Shown here: positions 23,070-34,979 of the stretch, one piece after another | Layout of the letters: every line of letters begins with the position of its first letter | Numbering within the stretch: the first letter of the stretch is position 1 | Origin: Lineus longissimus | Taxonomy: Eukaryota > Nemertea > Pilidiophora > Heteronemertea > Lineidae | DNA length: 64,000 nucleotides | Direction: 5' to 3' | NCBI RefSeq assembly: GCF_910592395.1 | Contig: NC_088317.1 | Coordinates: 12,958,001 to 13,022,000, forward strand | Position numbers and translations under genes: made by a program | Notes under the pieces: model-generated | Told to the model about the DNA's origin: nothing | Seen by the model: only the letters and a program-made list of their open reading frames with translations | The model's database searches: none

Positions 23070-25593
23070 ATATTAGGGGGCTGTCCTTATTGATGCAAGT
23101 ATTTTTTTCATTCATGGTACTGTCATAAACCAATTCCCTTCTCGCCGATTAACCCCACTGAGTCATACACAACACTGAATGTTAATATGTTAAGTGCAAG
23201 CTCTAGTGAACTCACACAACTGTTTGATATGGGGGAGCCCCGCAAACCCCTGTCCTTCTGACATGTTTTAGCCACTGCATTGGGGGAAGGCCCCCTTAGG
23301 CAGAAGAGGCGGGGCGCCGATTCATCAGATCCAGGAGGAGCAATTGGGATATGCAGTTAAACTGCTACGAGCCCCTGTCTGAGATTATCGCTAAATTCCC
23401 TGAAAGTCAGTCGACGTGTGTTTGGACATAGTTGCATGATATAGCCATTGTATTGTCTTCGGCCCCACTGCCAATGAATGGAGTACTTCACGGCAGCATC
23501 GGAAATGGTGATTTTCATGGTCCAGTGAAGTAGAAAACCTTGGGGGAGAAAATGATGATTACTCGTCTTGCGATTTCGCGATTCCTCATCTCGCGGTTTA
23601 TAATAAGCCCACGTGGACGGACCTCAGTCACCTTGATATTTCAATGTTGTGCACATGCGGTCTCCCATTCTCGAAAAGCAGCGATAATATTCAAGCATAT
23701 TATCTCTGCCAATATTGGCTTCCATTGCACGTGTATTGCATGTAAATGTACACAAATGTACGCGGGAAGAATGCTCGAAAAAATGCTTTAAATGTCTCGA
23801 TTTACTAAAAAGATCTTCAAGGATGCTGTGATGTTACCCTGTTTGATAGTACTAAAGTGAATATTCATTCCAATTTTGAGCCGATTAAAACTGTTCAAGC
23901 GCCAAAACCCAGCTCGCTTTAAGTCATCGTCTGCACGAACAAACCTGATCACACAGTAATTTTCTCTCAGCTACAAAAAAATAGTGCGCATAAAACCCCT
24001 CAAAATTACTTTGTTTGGGGGAGAAATTTTTCAGACAGAGACTTAAAATGCAATATTATAACCTTTTTTGGAATTTTGGAATAAAAAAACCCACAAAAAG
24101 TCATGTAGTTTCGTGGAGCAGCTATTTCACCACATTCAGATTACAATGGCGGCCAATTCAAGCAGGGACGGAACGACGTCGATGTAAATAGTTCCGGTGA
24201 TGCGCAATGAGGTTGGCGGTCTCTCTGCACGCGCGCGTAGCGATACTTCAAATAGATCATAAATTATCAAATCATTTTACAAAAATTAAGTTGACTAGTT
24301 CTTGTGATGAATGATGATAGCTCTAGATCGCGGTTGATATCAATATAATTAATCAAACTAAGAGATATAATTATAGGTGATGGGTTGCCAAGTGCAATAA
24401 TCTGCAAGACAGTCTAATGTCCTGTCGCCACCTCTAACAGTTCTACGCAAAGGTCTTGGGACGTGTGTACTACGAGATTCAACCAGGACTGTTGTCGCCC
24501 AAAACACAATAGCTAACTCCAAGGGATCCTTTCAGTGGACTCTCAAGTGCGTGCCCGTGCCCTCGCCGTGCGAAATGTGAAAGGATCCCTGTGTCAGCGC
24601 GTTGGCGGTCAAAGCTGCTTTCGGCCGATGCAACCGAAAGGCAAGAAGGCAAAAAGGCATGTAGAAAATGGGGTTGTGGATTCAGTCAAATCTCCAGTAT
24701 TCAATTTAAATCAACACAATCACAGGATTTTAAAATTACTGCTCTTACCTACTATTTGTATGTTTTAAATGTAAATTCCATAAAATGCCCCAGGTTCAAC
24801 CGCCTCCGGGCAACACTCTTTGAAAACTTTAATTGGATTCCAAATATAAAATTTGCAAATTCTATTATCTGGGGACCTTCGTTTTACCTTAGAAGAAAAT
24901 GTATCTATCATAAACGCTGTTCAGATTTTTATTATTCGTATAAATAGATTTACCCTTCAAAGGCCGCTACCACCTAATCCCATGTAAGAACCGTTTTTCA
25001 GAACTCTGTTGACAAAACACCACCAGTTATCTTTCACTAAAATCACCTGTATGTAAATCTTTGTTTGTAAAACACGTTGTACTGTTTACCATGAAGGAAA
25101 GGACATTTATAAGTTTCTTTGAAACTTACGTCAAATCCTTATTGTTTTGAATAAAAATATGTTAAAACTAATCTATTCCATCGCTCCTTATTTAGGTGTA
25201 ATGAATAATTCATTGCTATTTTCAACAATTCGACGAGACAAAAATCGGCGGGATATAACCGACATACACCACCTCGGGAGAGATGAAAGGAGCTTTTGTA
25301 TTGTTTTGGCATGTTTAGGGCCTTATCACCCGCCTTATCATCATGATTCATATGACCTTGGAGTAACCAGACTGCTGCTCTAAAATTTGACTGAGCATAT
25401 AGACACAGGAGCACGATAGCGAGTGGAACTAGGACAATCATAAAAAATTGGGTTAAATGATAACACTCACTCGATAAATCACATGCCTATGCATATTTTA
25501 CAAAACGTAGTCATTGGAGAATCAACCTAAGCCTCACTTGAAAACAAGTTGTTCGTTTGGAAAGACTGAACTCTGCGAGCTGTAGAATAGACA
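23070..25593. other. Intergenic upstream of the PTGR1-like gene
   Basis: No convincing coding sequence. Segments near 23690-23720 and 24145-24185 resemble parts of 58727-58830, suggesting remnants of one dispersed repeat. No recognisable promoter element (TATA, Inr) could be singled out before 25594. Confidence 0.4.
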
Positions 25594-28500
25594 ATGGGCG
25601 TTGTCGCGAAGGTGTGGAAAGTACGGGGACCTCTACTGGGCCATGTGAGCAAAGATGATTTCACCTTCCACGAGGAAACCTTGCCGGACCCAAAGGATGG
25701 AGGTAGTAAAATATATCATTTTCAATCTGGATCTATTAAAAGGTTCTCATCAAAACAGTTTGAACCGCGAAGGTTTCTTAAAAACCTCAAACTCTACGGT
25801 TTTTAATTTTCGTGAATAGAGGTAATGCAGAAAAGAAAAATTTCGCGCGCAGGTTATTTTCGCAAATTTCGCGAGTAGGTCACGTACGCAAAAATATTCT
25901 GCAGCAAAAATGTCTCGCTTTTTACCACACCCAGACGATTGGCTATTTAGCAGACGTTATCTACTTCATCCGCAGCAACAGGTAGAAACAAAATGGCTGT
26001 CATGATGATTTCATTTCAAAATCATTTCACAGTGCCTTGGTATGTTTCCTTCCTTGGAAGTTTTCTCCTGTTTGATAAACATATCCTGTTAGATCGTTCT
26101 TAAATCTTGATCATTTCGTTCATTTGAGACATCCAGTAGAATGGTCTGTTGTCTTCGGGACCAGACAAGAGGTCATTCCTGTGACCGATATGTCGGAGGA
26201 AAGACTGTATTATTTCCGGTTGACAGCCTTTGTGACTGGATATAATAACATATACATTATATATCGACCAGTTTTATGTGAAGCCATAAACGATGATTAC
26301 ATGTTGTGATTAAACTCTTTGACATACACGACTTGTATTGAAGCTTATGATTTGTGAATGTGAACGCGGTGACCATTTATTTAAATTGTTATAACTTGGA
26401 GTAACCAGACTAAGGTTACAATGAAGATGATTTGATGTCGGCATATACCTGTCATGCTTGGTACGTGTGATGTCAAATATGTCAAAGAAATCAGTAGATG
26501 AGATGATCATAATCTGGAATGTTTATCAGACGATTATGACAAGACTTAGAAGAAAGTTCTTTCAGTATTTGAATTTGTTTCCATTTTAAAACAGTATGTC
26601 CAATGTCTGCATAATAAGTTACATCAGGGTATGTCTATTGAGGCGATGCATGATCGTCCAAGTTTGAACCTAAGTAAAGGGTGTTTTCGTACCTTGACGC
26701 GAAACAGGTTCACGCACGTAGGCGTTTGCTCTGGGTTGGGTTTTTTTTTGCATTCGCCAAGTGTGTACGTGTCACCTCGGTAAAAAGTAAATGAACACTT
26801 GAAATTTCCCTATCATATCTCCTAAAATAAACACTAACCCGTAAAAAATTTGAGATCCTCGCATCATTTGAGATCAGCATTAGTGTGATACTACAAGTTG
26901 CGGTTCATGGTGGAAAGTAGTATCAGTATCCTCCTGGCCAAGTAAATGCCACGCCCAAGTTGCCCCTTGAACAGACTTGAAGGTCATTACATTTGTTATG
27001 TACAGCAACAATCATGTTTTTATGTTCTTTCAGAGTTTCTCGCAGAAGCCGTCTACCTGACCGTTGACCCATATATGAAGTAAGCCAAAATCAAACATTT
27101 GCAAACCTGTTGAGATTTAAAGTGTTTTCAGATAAATCAGGCCAAAGTTACTTGGCTGACCTCTTGTCACTAAACGGGAATAGTGGGTGTTACACAGCAC
27201 TGGGCAGTCAGTGTCATAGTTGACCGGCTTGTTGACACCGTGAACGAGCATTGGTTAGACCTATACCCTGAGAATAATCTAGTGTTGTGCCACACCACTC
27301 TCTTTTGGTAAATGTGTTCTGGTCACATTCCTGAGGTTAACTAAGTACAGTGGGCGTGAACTATATAAAAAAACACTTTATTCGACACTGGTATTAGTAC
27401 CTATTGTTCTGGTAGAAAAAAACCTGTTCGCTCATCCGAACACGACGCTTATTCGACACAAGTAGTGACCCCTACCAGGGGTTCAGACTTTACGTTGACC
27501 GCGGCTGCATATTCGGCTGAATGGAAATGGACAAGGGACATGAATAATTTACCCGCCTTACAATACATGGGCGCCACCTACGAACAGAAAGTGAACTAGA
27601 CAAGTGATATTTGAACATCCCATGTCGATTCCACTTTCTGATTCAGATCACACATTTTGATTTTTTCCTTTGAATTGGCGGTTGAAAAGAACTAAATATT
27701 AGTGATGTTTACTTTTAAGAGGGTTTGCATTTCAACATAAGAGCGGAGAAGTGATGTCATCGATATATGGTGGGCTGGCTAACCAAGTTGCCAGGTAAGT
27801 CGTCACGTTCCGATTAATTTCGGCAAAACAACAACTTCACCCTATAGATTTAAAACTTTTTCGTCATGAATATTAGTCAGTCTAATCAGATGTTGAAAAT
27901 GTTAGATGCAAAAATATAAAAAATCACATTGTCGCGGATGAGCCTTCTAACACCAGCGACAATGGTGGGACAGATAATACCCTCTTATCATTTAGTCTTT
28001 CTTTATTCTCGAGGGACTGGAATATTCAATATATACAGCATGAATGACAAGATATATACACATCAAATACAATCCACCAAGTCAAACAATAGTTGGGCGG
28101 ATCAGCTTTAAAGATTCACTGACCTACACTACTAATATCTGGCTTTACTTTGTACTATAATATCCCTGGAGCTCCACACTACACCGATACGAAAATAAAC
28201 TACCTGTGCACTACACATTAGACATACTCTTCTCTACAACCGCACATACAACTACATACACAGGGCTCTCTACAGTCCAATTATCAAAAACTTACACTAC
28301 ACCATGTACACTGACGTTCACTTCCAGACACGCCGAATCGGTAGATGTCGTCCTGGGTACCCCTAAAAGGTACACATGACGATCCTGGGTAACTTTTAGG
28401 ACACTAAAAGTAACCCAGTTTGAAATTCGCGCACTTTTGAAACCTGCCGACGAGGTTCTTGAAAACGGTACTTTAGCGTTTTGCAGTGCACGAATTCAGC

Positions 28501-31500
28501 TCAGTTCATCAAGAAGGATGATCTGTTGATCTGTTGAAATCGTATTTTTTGCACATAAACGGAGTGAAATGGATTTAATACGGCAATATGATGATGATGA
28601 TGATGATGATGGTGATGAAATAGCCATCTAAATCATCGGCAGAAACTCGCATTTTGACCACGTGTGTTTTGACAGGTGTCAAAAATTCCAATGAATTCGT
28701 GCACTGCAAAACGCTAAAGTAACGTTTTCAAGAACCTCGTCGGCAGGTTTCAAAAGTGCGCGAATTTCAAACTGGGTAACTTTTACTGTCCTAAAAGGTA
28801 CCCAGGATCGTCCTGGGTAACTTTTAGGGGTACCTTTTAGGGGTACCCAGGACGACATCTACCGATTCGGCTCCAGACACCCTGCGCCCAATGGTTCGGT
28901 AAACTTTCCCTCTTACAGAGAGTTAGAACCCTAAAACCCAATTACTACAAGACCAATGGCTTAGCGACATGTTGATGAAAGTATATTCTAGTCAAGATCA
29001 CTCACCTTAAACTTGCGTCCGATATATTCATAATTTTTACCGGAGGTTTTTTAGAGGCACCTCACAAACATGGCCGCTCATTCGTCTCAACCAAGGTCCT
29101 CAACAAGCGTCTGAACGGTCATAAACATACTATACGTTTAATGAAACACATTTTCCCCTAAATCCTCCACAATCACAATCAGATTTTTTTGCCTGAAGCT
29201 ACAAATTTAATATAATGTGATGTCATCCATTCAAAGTCTGGATGATGATACAGACGAAAGGCTTGCTCAGTAATGTTCTGTTGGAGGGAAGAGGGCCTGA
29301 AGTGCAGCATTCTAACATTTAGAGGGGCTACTGGGGACGGCGAGGTTAGGGAACGGACGTACAATATTTTCTCCATAAATTGTCTTTATTAAGTTCAATA
29401 AGTTGATGATGAATGTTTGTAGCTGATGTTATCGTTCGATTCACATTTTGAAAAAGACATTTGAATCGAAGTCAAGAGAAATAGTTTTTGGCGCCATGAT
29501 GACGTCACCAATGGCGGATTTGCACTGGAGATCGAGTCGATTCCCTTAGAATGTGTAGTGCCGCTGCACTTCTGTTGATACTAAACAAACAAACAAACAT
29601 CAAGATAACGTTTGAACCCTTCTGTTTATCATTCGCATGACGAAATTTTACCATGTCTTTCAATTACAGAGTCATAGAGAGTAAGAATGAGAACTTTCCA
29701 GTTGGAACCCTCGTACTTAACTCACAAGGATGGAGAACTCATTTCGTCAGCGACGGAACCTTCGCGAGCATCGAACCGGACTTCGGAGACCTGTCACCAT
29801 CACATGCCCTCGGTGCATTGGGAATGCCAGGGTAAGCTGTCCCTCAAAGAGTATTTAGTTCCCTATTGTAAGCCAAAGCCATCATTTTGGTCTATAATAA
29901 ACCACATAACAATTCGGAGGAAAAGCTAAAAAAATTAATTATCATCAGCAAATATCTCATCGCATACACGGTAAGTGTGCTTGCCTCCGGATCCCTTCGC
30001 ATTACACACCAGCAAATTTATGGAACGACGTCTCACTAACATTGCAAGCTGATATATATCTACTGGGCACGTGTATTATTCTTCAATTCTGTACCGCAGT
30101 TCTGATTCCGAAACAAGGTGTGTCCGTTTTGTGGTGTTTTTGGCCGCCTCAGGTGTGGCGGGTCGTTGCTTGAATACGATATCATCCTAAATCAGCCAGA
30201 GAAACATGGTGTGATCAATATGTAGGGGTAAGTCCGAGTGTAGGCCAAAATGGGGTTCGAGCCAAAATCACCCATCCTGCTTCGGACTTTGCAGGGCGTA
30301 TCTCTTACAACTAAATATCATATTTCTTATGGGGATGACCTAGGCTGTATGCGCTCGAAGGCTAACGCATTCTCGAAACGTGGAACCATGATAATTGAGA
30401 ATAGAAAGTCAACGTTGGAATAAACATGTATAACATATTGTTCCTTGCTTAAAAACTACTGACCTCATTCTTTTCTTAGGCTGACAGCATATTGTTCTCT
30501 AATGGATGTTTGCCAACCAAAAGCGGGAGAGGTTGTGGTCGTTAACGCAGCTGCAGGAGCTGTTGGTTATCTCATAGTTCAAATTGGCAAAGCTGTGGTA
30601 GGTATACTAGTAGTTTAAATCCATGCTAAATATCAGTCGCTTATGTTCCATCTGCTCATCAATCCATCATTGCTTCGATACATATAGGCAATGGCTTTAT
30701 TATTCAGTGTGCGCTCCACGTTTGGATTTTTTGTCACTTGAGAAGGGTAAAATCTCTAGATATTTCATGACGCTTTCTTTTCTGAGATTTGTGTCCCGGT
30801 GTGGGATGATTGCGAATGTTAAAGAGGTGGAAGAGCAATCATAGTAACGCTTATTCTACCACTAATTCAGGTAGTCCGGCAACCTGGCAACGCCGTAAAC
30901 ATTGAACGAAACTTTTCCTATTCTTTTCAACTTCTCATCAAGGGCTGCAAAATGATAGCATACGCGGGGACCGATGAGAAATGTGCCTGGTTAAAGGAAC
31001 TCGGAGCTGATTACGTCTACAACTACAAGAAAACAAACCTTGCGGACACTTTGAAAGAGGCTGCTCCAGACGGCGTGGACTGCTTCATTGATCACGTAAG
31101 TAGCAGGACTGTTTACTACCTTGCGGCGAGGGGGAGGGGGAGGGGTGTGTTAAACACCGTAACTTCGCGGTGGGTTGTGACCCATTTACTATTTTTGACC
31201 AGGTTTCTCCATGTCTTATGATGGCAATATGACCATCGCACTTCAAAAATCTGTACGGCTACTGATCGTGTTTATACTTCCAGCAAATCTCGAGTCCATA
31301 TGGCCATTCTATTTGTAGGTTGGAGGCACCACTTTCGCCACCGTCTTGAGCACTGTACGTAAGGGTGGCCGCATCTGCATCGTTGGTGAAATATCGCAGT
31401 ACAACAAGACCCCGGAGCAAAGGGACAGAAGTGAGTATTGTAAACTGCTGGACGCTTTATATTGTTGTGCCCAATATTTCAGCGTTTCGACACGATAGAC

Positions 31501-32991
31501 AGCTTTGTGGATCAAGAGGTACTACTCAGAGATAAATGAGAGCCATGCAGAGTTAAAAGATACAAAATAGGGAGAAACAGAAAAAAGGGCCAATCGGCCT
31601 TCAGCGTTCCCAAACAATTAGGGGAACACTCAGAACGGTAACATCGAAAAATGCTAAAAAGACACCGCCATTGAAGGGTATAAACACATTTTTGTAAGCG
31701 TATTTTTTCCTGTACATATATGTACGCCATTTACCCCAAGTTACTTCTATGCGCCACCTTTCCGTTACACCTAGATTTATACTTGCAAACTCCTTCTCCG
31801 TATATACACGTGACCTTTCCTTTAGAACAAGTAACTTTTAAAATACAACTTTTCCTCCCCACCCGTGCCCTTCTCTTTACACAAAGTGACTCAAATAAGC
31901 CACCTCCTTCTCAATACACGTGCACTTCATTTTATTGCAAGTGACATAGGCAATCTTCGCCTCAAGTGAGTGAGCGAGTGAGCGAGCGAGTGAGTGAGCG
32001 AGCGAGTGAGTGAGCGAGCGAGTGAGTGAGCGAGCGAGTGAGTGAGTGAGCGAGTGAGTGAGTGAGTGAGTGAAATTTACACTTCTATACCGCAAAATCC
32101 AAAAGAAATTTCCCAAGCGACCTCTACAAGCCACCTTCGTCTCTATTAACGCACCCTTCCCTTCATACAAAAAAAAACATCTTCACCTCCTTACAAGTAA
32201 CCTTCGCTTTACACAAATTTGACTTCTATCAGCACCTCCTTCTCAGTGCACGTACCCTTCCTTATACTCCAGGTCACTTATAGAAGCCACACTCCTCTCT
32301 ATGCACGAGCTCTTAGGTCAGACTCCCTTTAGAATGCTTGTTTATTTTTCAGTCGACTTCAACAGCATGTACATTATCGTTAATGAAATCACCATCAAAG
32401 GCTTTATCTCATCCAGTTACCAGCAAAGAGCAGGTGAGGTAGTTGCACAAATGCTAAAGTTGAACAAGGAGGTAAGAGCAACGCGCTATTTCCAACTTTA
32501 ACAATAATGCTTTTACATGTATTTACTTTGGCCGAACAAGGCCGATGGCTTGGGATGTATGAACATTCTGTCACCATGTTGAAAGAAAATCATGTTACGA
32601 AATCATATTTAGGCTACAGGCTTTTAAAAAAAATTCAAACGTATTAAATTAGTTTTGTTCAGAAACAAGTTTCATTGAGTTTAATTTACAGCTTGACATC
32701 AACTGTGCCATCGGCTGCTTACACAGATATCGACTGACGATATTTGTGCGTACGTACGCAGGTGGTGTATGGGCGCTTGCGTACGCCTGCGATGGGAGGG
32801 GGAACTGAACAGTTGTGCTTAAGAAATAAATACACGACCCCTTACCGACCCTGATCAATTTATAACTCTGATTTCAGGGCAAGGTGAAGTTCCGTGAAAG
32901 AATAGTGGACGGATTTGAGAACATGCTTGATGCGTTCCTCAGTCTCTTCACGGGTCAAGATAATTTCGGCAAGGTCATCATCAAGGTTTAG
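25594..32991 (+). CDS. Prostaglandin reductase 1-like NADP(H)-dependent oxidoreductase
   Basis: Medium-chain dehydrogenase/reductase of the zinc-independent PTGR1/LTB4 12-hydroxydehydrogenase type. The family reduces the alpha,beta double bond of 15-keto-prostaglandins and reactive enals in the cytosol using NADPH. Nine exons: 25594-25702, 27034-27079, 27720-27794, 29670-29831, 30480-30597, 30943-31095, 31319-31430, 32353-32471, 32878-32991 (TAG). They total 1008 nt, 335 aa, close to the ~329 aa typical. Every junction is GT-AG and phase-consistent. Signatures: EAVYLTVDPYM, QVARVIESKNENFPVGTLVL, LGALGMPGLTAY, the nucleotide-binding VVVNAAAGAVGYLIVQIGKA, GTDEKCAWLKELGADYVYNY, GRICIVGEISQYN, and the C-terminal IVDGFENMLDAF...GQDNFGKVIIKV. 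The start is supported by an in-frame TAG six bases upstream. Exon 3 (GFAFQHKSGEVMSSIYGGLA) is the least certain and is ~6 residues longer than the human equivalent. Confidence 0.95.
26877..26973 (+). repeat. Dispersed ~97-bp intronic repeat, copy 2
   Basis: Partner of 6143-6239, in intron 1 of the PTGR1-like gene. Confidence 0.6.
28332..28871. mobile_element. 540-bp Mutator-like MITE with ~165-bp inverted arms
   Basis: Ends GCCGAATCGGTAGATGTCGT and its exact complement. The arms continue through CCTGGGTACCCCTAAAAGGTA, AACTGGG/AAATTCGCGCACTTTTGAAA and TGCCGACGAGGTTCTTGAAA to GTGCACGAATTC. The direct flank TCCAGACAC (28323-28331 and 28872-28880) is a perfect 9-bp target duplication. Long arms plus a 9-bp duplication are the hallmarks of Mutator-like elements. 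The right arm has gained a small internal duplication of the AAAAGGTACC block. The centre holds (GAT)n. It lies in intron 3 of the PTGR1-like gene. Confidence 0.88.
31963..32110 (-). repeat. (GTGA/GCGA)n array fused to a LINE B-type 3' end
   Basis: About 110 bp of GTGA/GCGA tetranucleotides run into GAAATTTACACTTCTATACC and GCAAAATCCAAA. This is the same sequence that follows the (TGAA)n tail of LINE B at 14491-14524. It is a very short dead-on-arrival insertion whose tail has expanded. It lies in intron 7 of the PTGR1-like gene; frames through it are fortuitous. Confidence 0.82.
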
Positions 32992-33420
32992 GAAGGAATG
33001 GCCAGGCTGATATGCGATGGTGCGCACAAAAAATTAATGCTCAATCATCTTTTTTACCACGAAATTTAAAATATGGCACGTTGTGTTTCACGCGGTGGCT
33101 ATTCATACGTGACGGTAATGCAAATCCGGCAGGAATCACGTGGATTTCGGGAACACACGGCCATCTTTGAAATTTCGGACTTGGGTATCGCAATTTCTTA
33201 TGAAATTTCCATGACGTTTGCATGGTTGGTGAGCCGAACGCGAAGTCAACACGTCACTAAATGTAACTTTTGGGGTAACTGGCATTGTGTCTTGTAAATC
33301 TAGATGGACCTGTGTGATCATGATGGGAGGTACTAGCATGGAGGAACTTTCCTGGTACAAGCAAGTATGGATTAAATGTATACTTGCTACTACATGTACC
33401 AGGTAGTCAATTTAATTGGA

Positions 33421-33426
33421 AATAAA
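33421..33426 (+). other. Candidate polyadenylation signal of the PTGR1-like gene
   Basis: AATAAA lies 430 bp after the stop codon, the first canonical hexamer I noticed in the 3' flank, followed by a T-rich stretch (GTTTTATTCTTTTTG). Confidence 0.5.
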
Positions 33427-33439
33427 ACAAATCTGATTT

Positions 33440-33960
33440 AGAACGAGTTTTATTCTTTTTGATCATAAAATAGACCACTCAGACCAACACTGCGGAACAC
33501 TGTACCTTATTTTTCACTTTGAGCAGAACTCGAGGTTACAACAGTTTGGTGTGTTTGGAAATGTCTGGATGGGGTTTCTGTTCAAATGGACTCTCCACAT
33601 GTTGGTCTTTCCCCTACTGATGATCCACTCCGGTGAATGATGTGAAAGTGGATCTGGCCAATACCGGGTACATCCATCTGTCTTGCTGCACTTTGACCAC
33701 ATTTCTGGGCATATTTCTTGGTGGTCTTTCTCGAGTATCTCGAATACACCTTTGATATATATGATATGGATCAATACCTCCGTCCGTAGAAGTCGGTACA
33801 AAGTTTCAAGATTTTGCATCTGGTTACGCAAGCGCACTGATAAGTAACCGAAGTAACTAAGCCGTTACCAAGGTGAACTAACTCATCCGCATGCATAACC
33901 GGATGCCATATCTGGAAATTTTGTCCGAATTTCTGCTGACCGTATGAGTGCTGTCATGTG
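33440..33960. other. Intergenic, no feature recognised
   Basis: A 107-codon open frame exists on the minus strand (33514-33837) but has no recognisable domain. I do not call it a gene. Confidence 0.35.
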
Positions 33961-34166
33961 CAGTACCTGACGCGCTCATTTCCCGACAAAAACAACACAA
34001 ACAAGGACACCCGCGGGACTGACAAGTGCTGTCATAAATAGAGAGGTGTCCCGATTACAGATGTCAAATTGAATGGAAATAACAACTTTCGGACCACAAC
34101 TAGCATCTTCAACAGAGAGGTTGTCCTTAAAAGAGAGGTCTCCGCTAAGGGACGTTCCACGGTATA
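33961..34166 (-). repeat. Terminal segment of a pogo/Tigger-type element
   Basis: The reverse complement reads GTGGAACGTCCCTTAGCGGA, GACCTCTCTTTTAAGGACAA, CCTCTCTGTTGAAG and GGTCCGAAAG...TTTCCATTCAATTTGAC. It is closely related to the CAGTGGAACCTCCGTTAG segments at 39259 and 45499 in the nested cargo. CAGTGGAACC-type ends beside TA are typical of pogo-group elements. Only one end is visible here. Confidence 0.6.
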
Positions 34167-34306
34167 TCAATAACAAGAACTGGAGGGTCTTTAAACATGG
34201 TTTGTTGGTCTTATACAAGAAAAACGGGGATGCACCATGTGTCTTGACTGATGTTCAACATGTTCATTGTCACTGGCCAACAGGCCCTGGCCTTCGACCC
34301 TATTTA

Positions 34307-34315
34307 GATGATGAC

Positions 34316-34398
<83 letters not shown>
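34307..34398. repeat. (GAT)n microsatellite, ~30 units
   Basis: A nearly pure GAT array with one GAC variant. It creates a poly-Asp frame (34073-34762, +) whose downstream ~120 residues are not recognisable (KKRIKR, CKKC motifs only). Confidence 0.9.
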
Positions 34399-34399
<1 letters not shown>

Positions 34400-34979
34400 A
34401 TACCGGTTCCAGGCATCAATAGACTAGCTGGACTCAATGGCAAATTCTCTTTTTTCGACGAAGGGTTTGAGGAAGTTCGCAAAGTAACTATTGTCCAGTA
34501 CGATGGCACACAAAGTCAATTTGATATAACCTTGTGCCCATGTGAAAGCGCAGAAAAGCGATCTTCCAAATTTGTTGTGCCTAATCACTCAAAAAGGATC
34601 AAACGTGTCTTTTTAGTAGGTAATGCGTGCAAAAAGTGCATCCACACTATGAACATGTTATCTAACTTTCTGCATGAACAGTGTACACAGCTTCATGCTT
34701 ATACAGTTCTGACTTCTCTTGGAATGCATGTTCGTGACACCATTAACACACAGTGCAAATAAGCTCAGCATAGCCCAAGAAGACATTTCTACAACGAGTA
34801 CAAATGAACTGATTCCTGGATGCACTGCAAATTTTATGGGAAATTTCCCCGTAGTTCTTTGACGGTCGTGGTTCATACTTTGAGTGTGATACTTCGGGCA
34901 TATGTTGCCAAGCATGGTCAACAAGGTGGCGAGGGGATTCGAATGTTTCATCGCAATATTTGCATTACCAATTAGGTGT

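Noticed and set aside
31877-32170. Minus-strand frame with Leu-Thr-His-Ser repeats as a repetitive protein
   Set aside because: It is a translation of the tetranucleotide array derived from a LINE tail.
34073-34762. 229-codon frame with a poly-Asp run as a possible acidic protein gene
   Set aside because: The Asp run is a (GAT)n microsatellite, the start lies in a pogo-like terminal repeat, and the remaining ~120 residues have no recognisable domain; no splice or conservation support.
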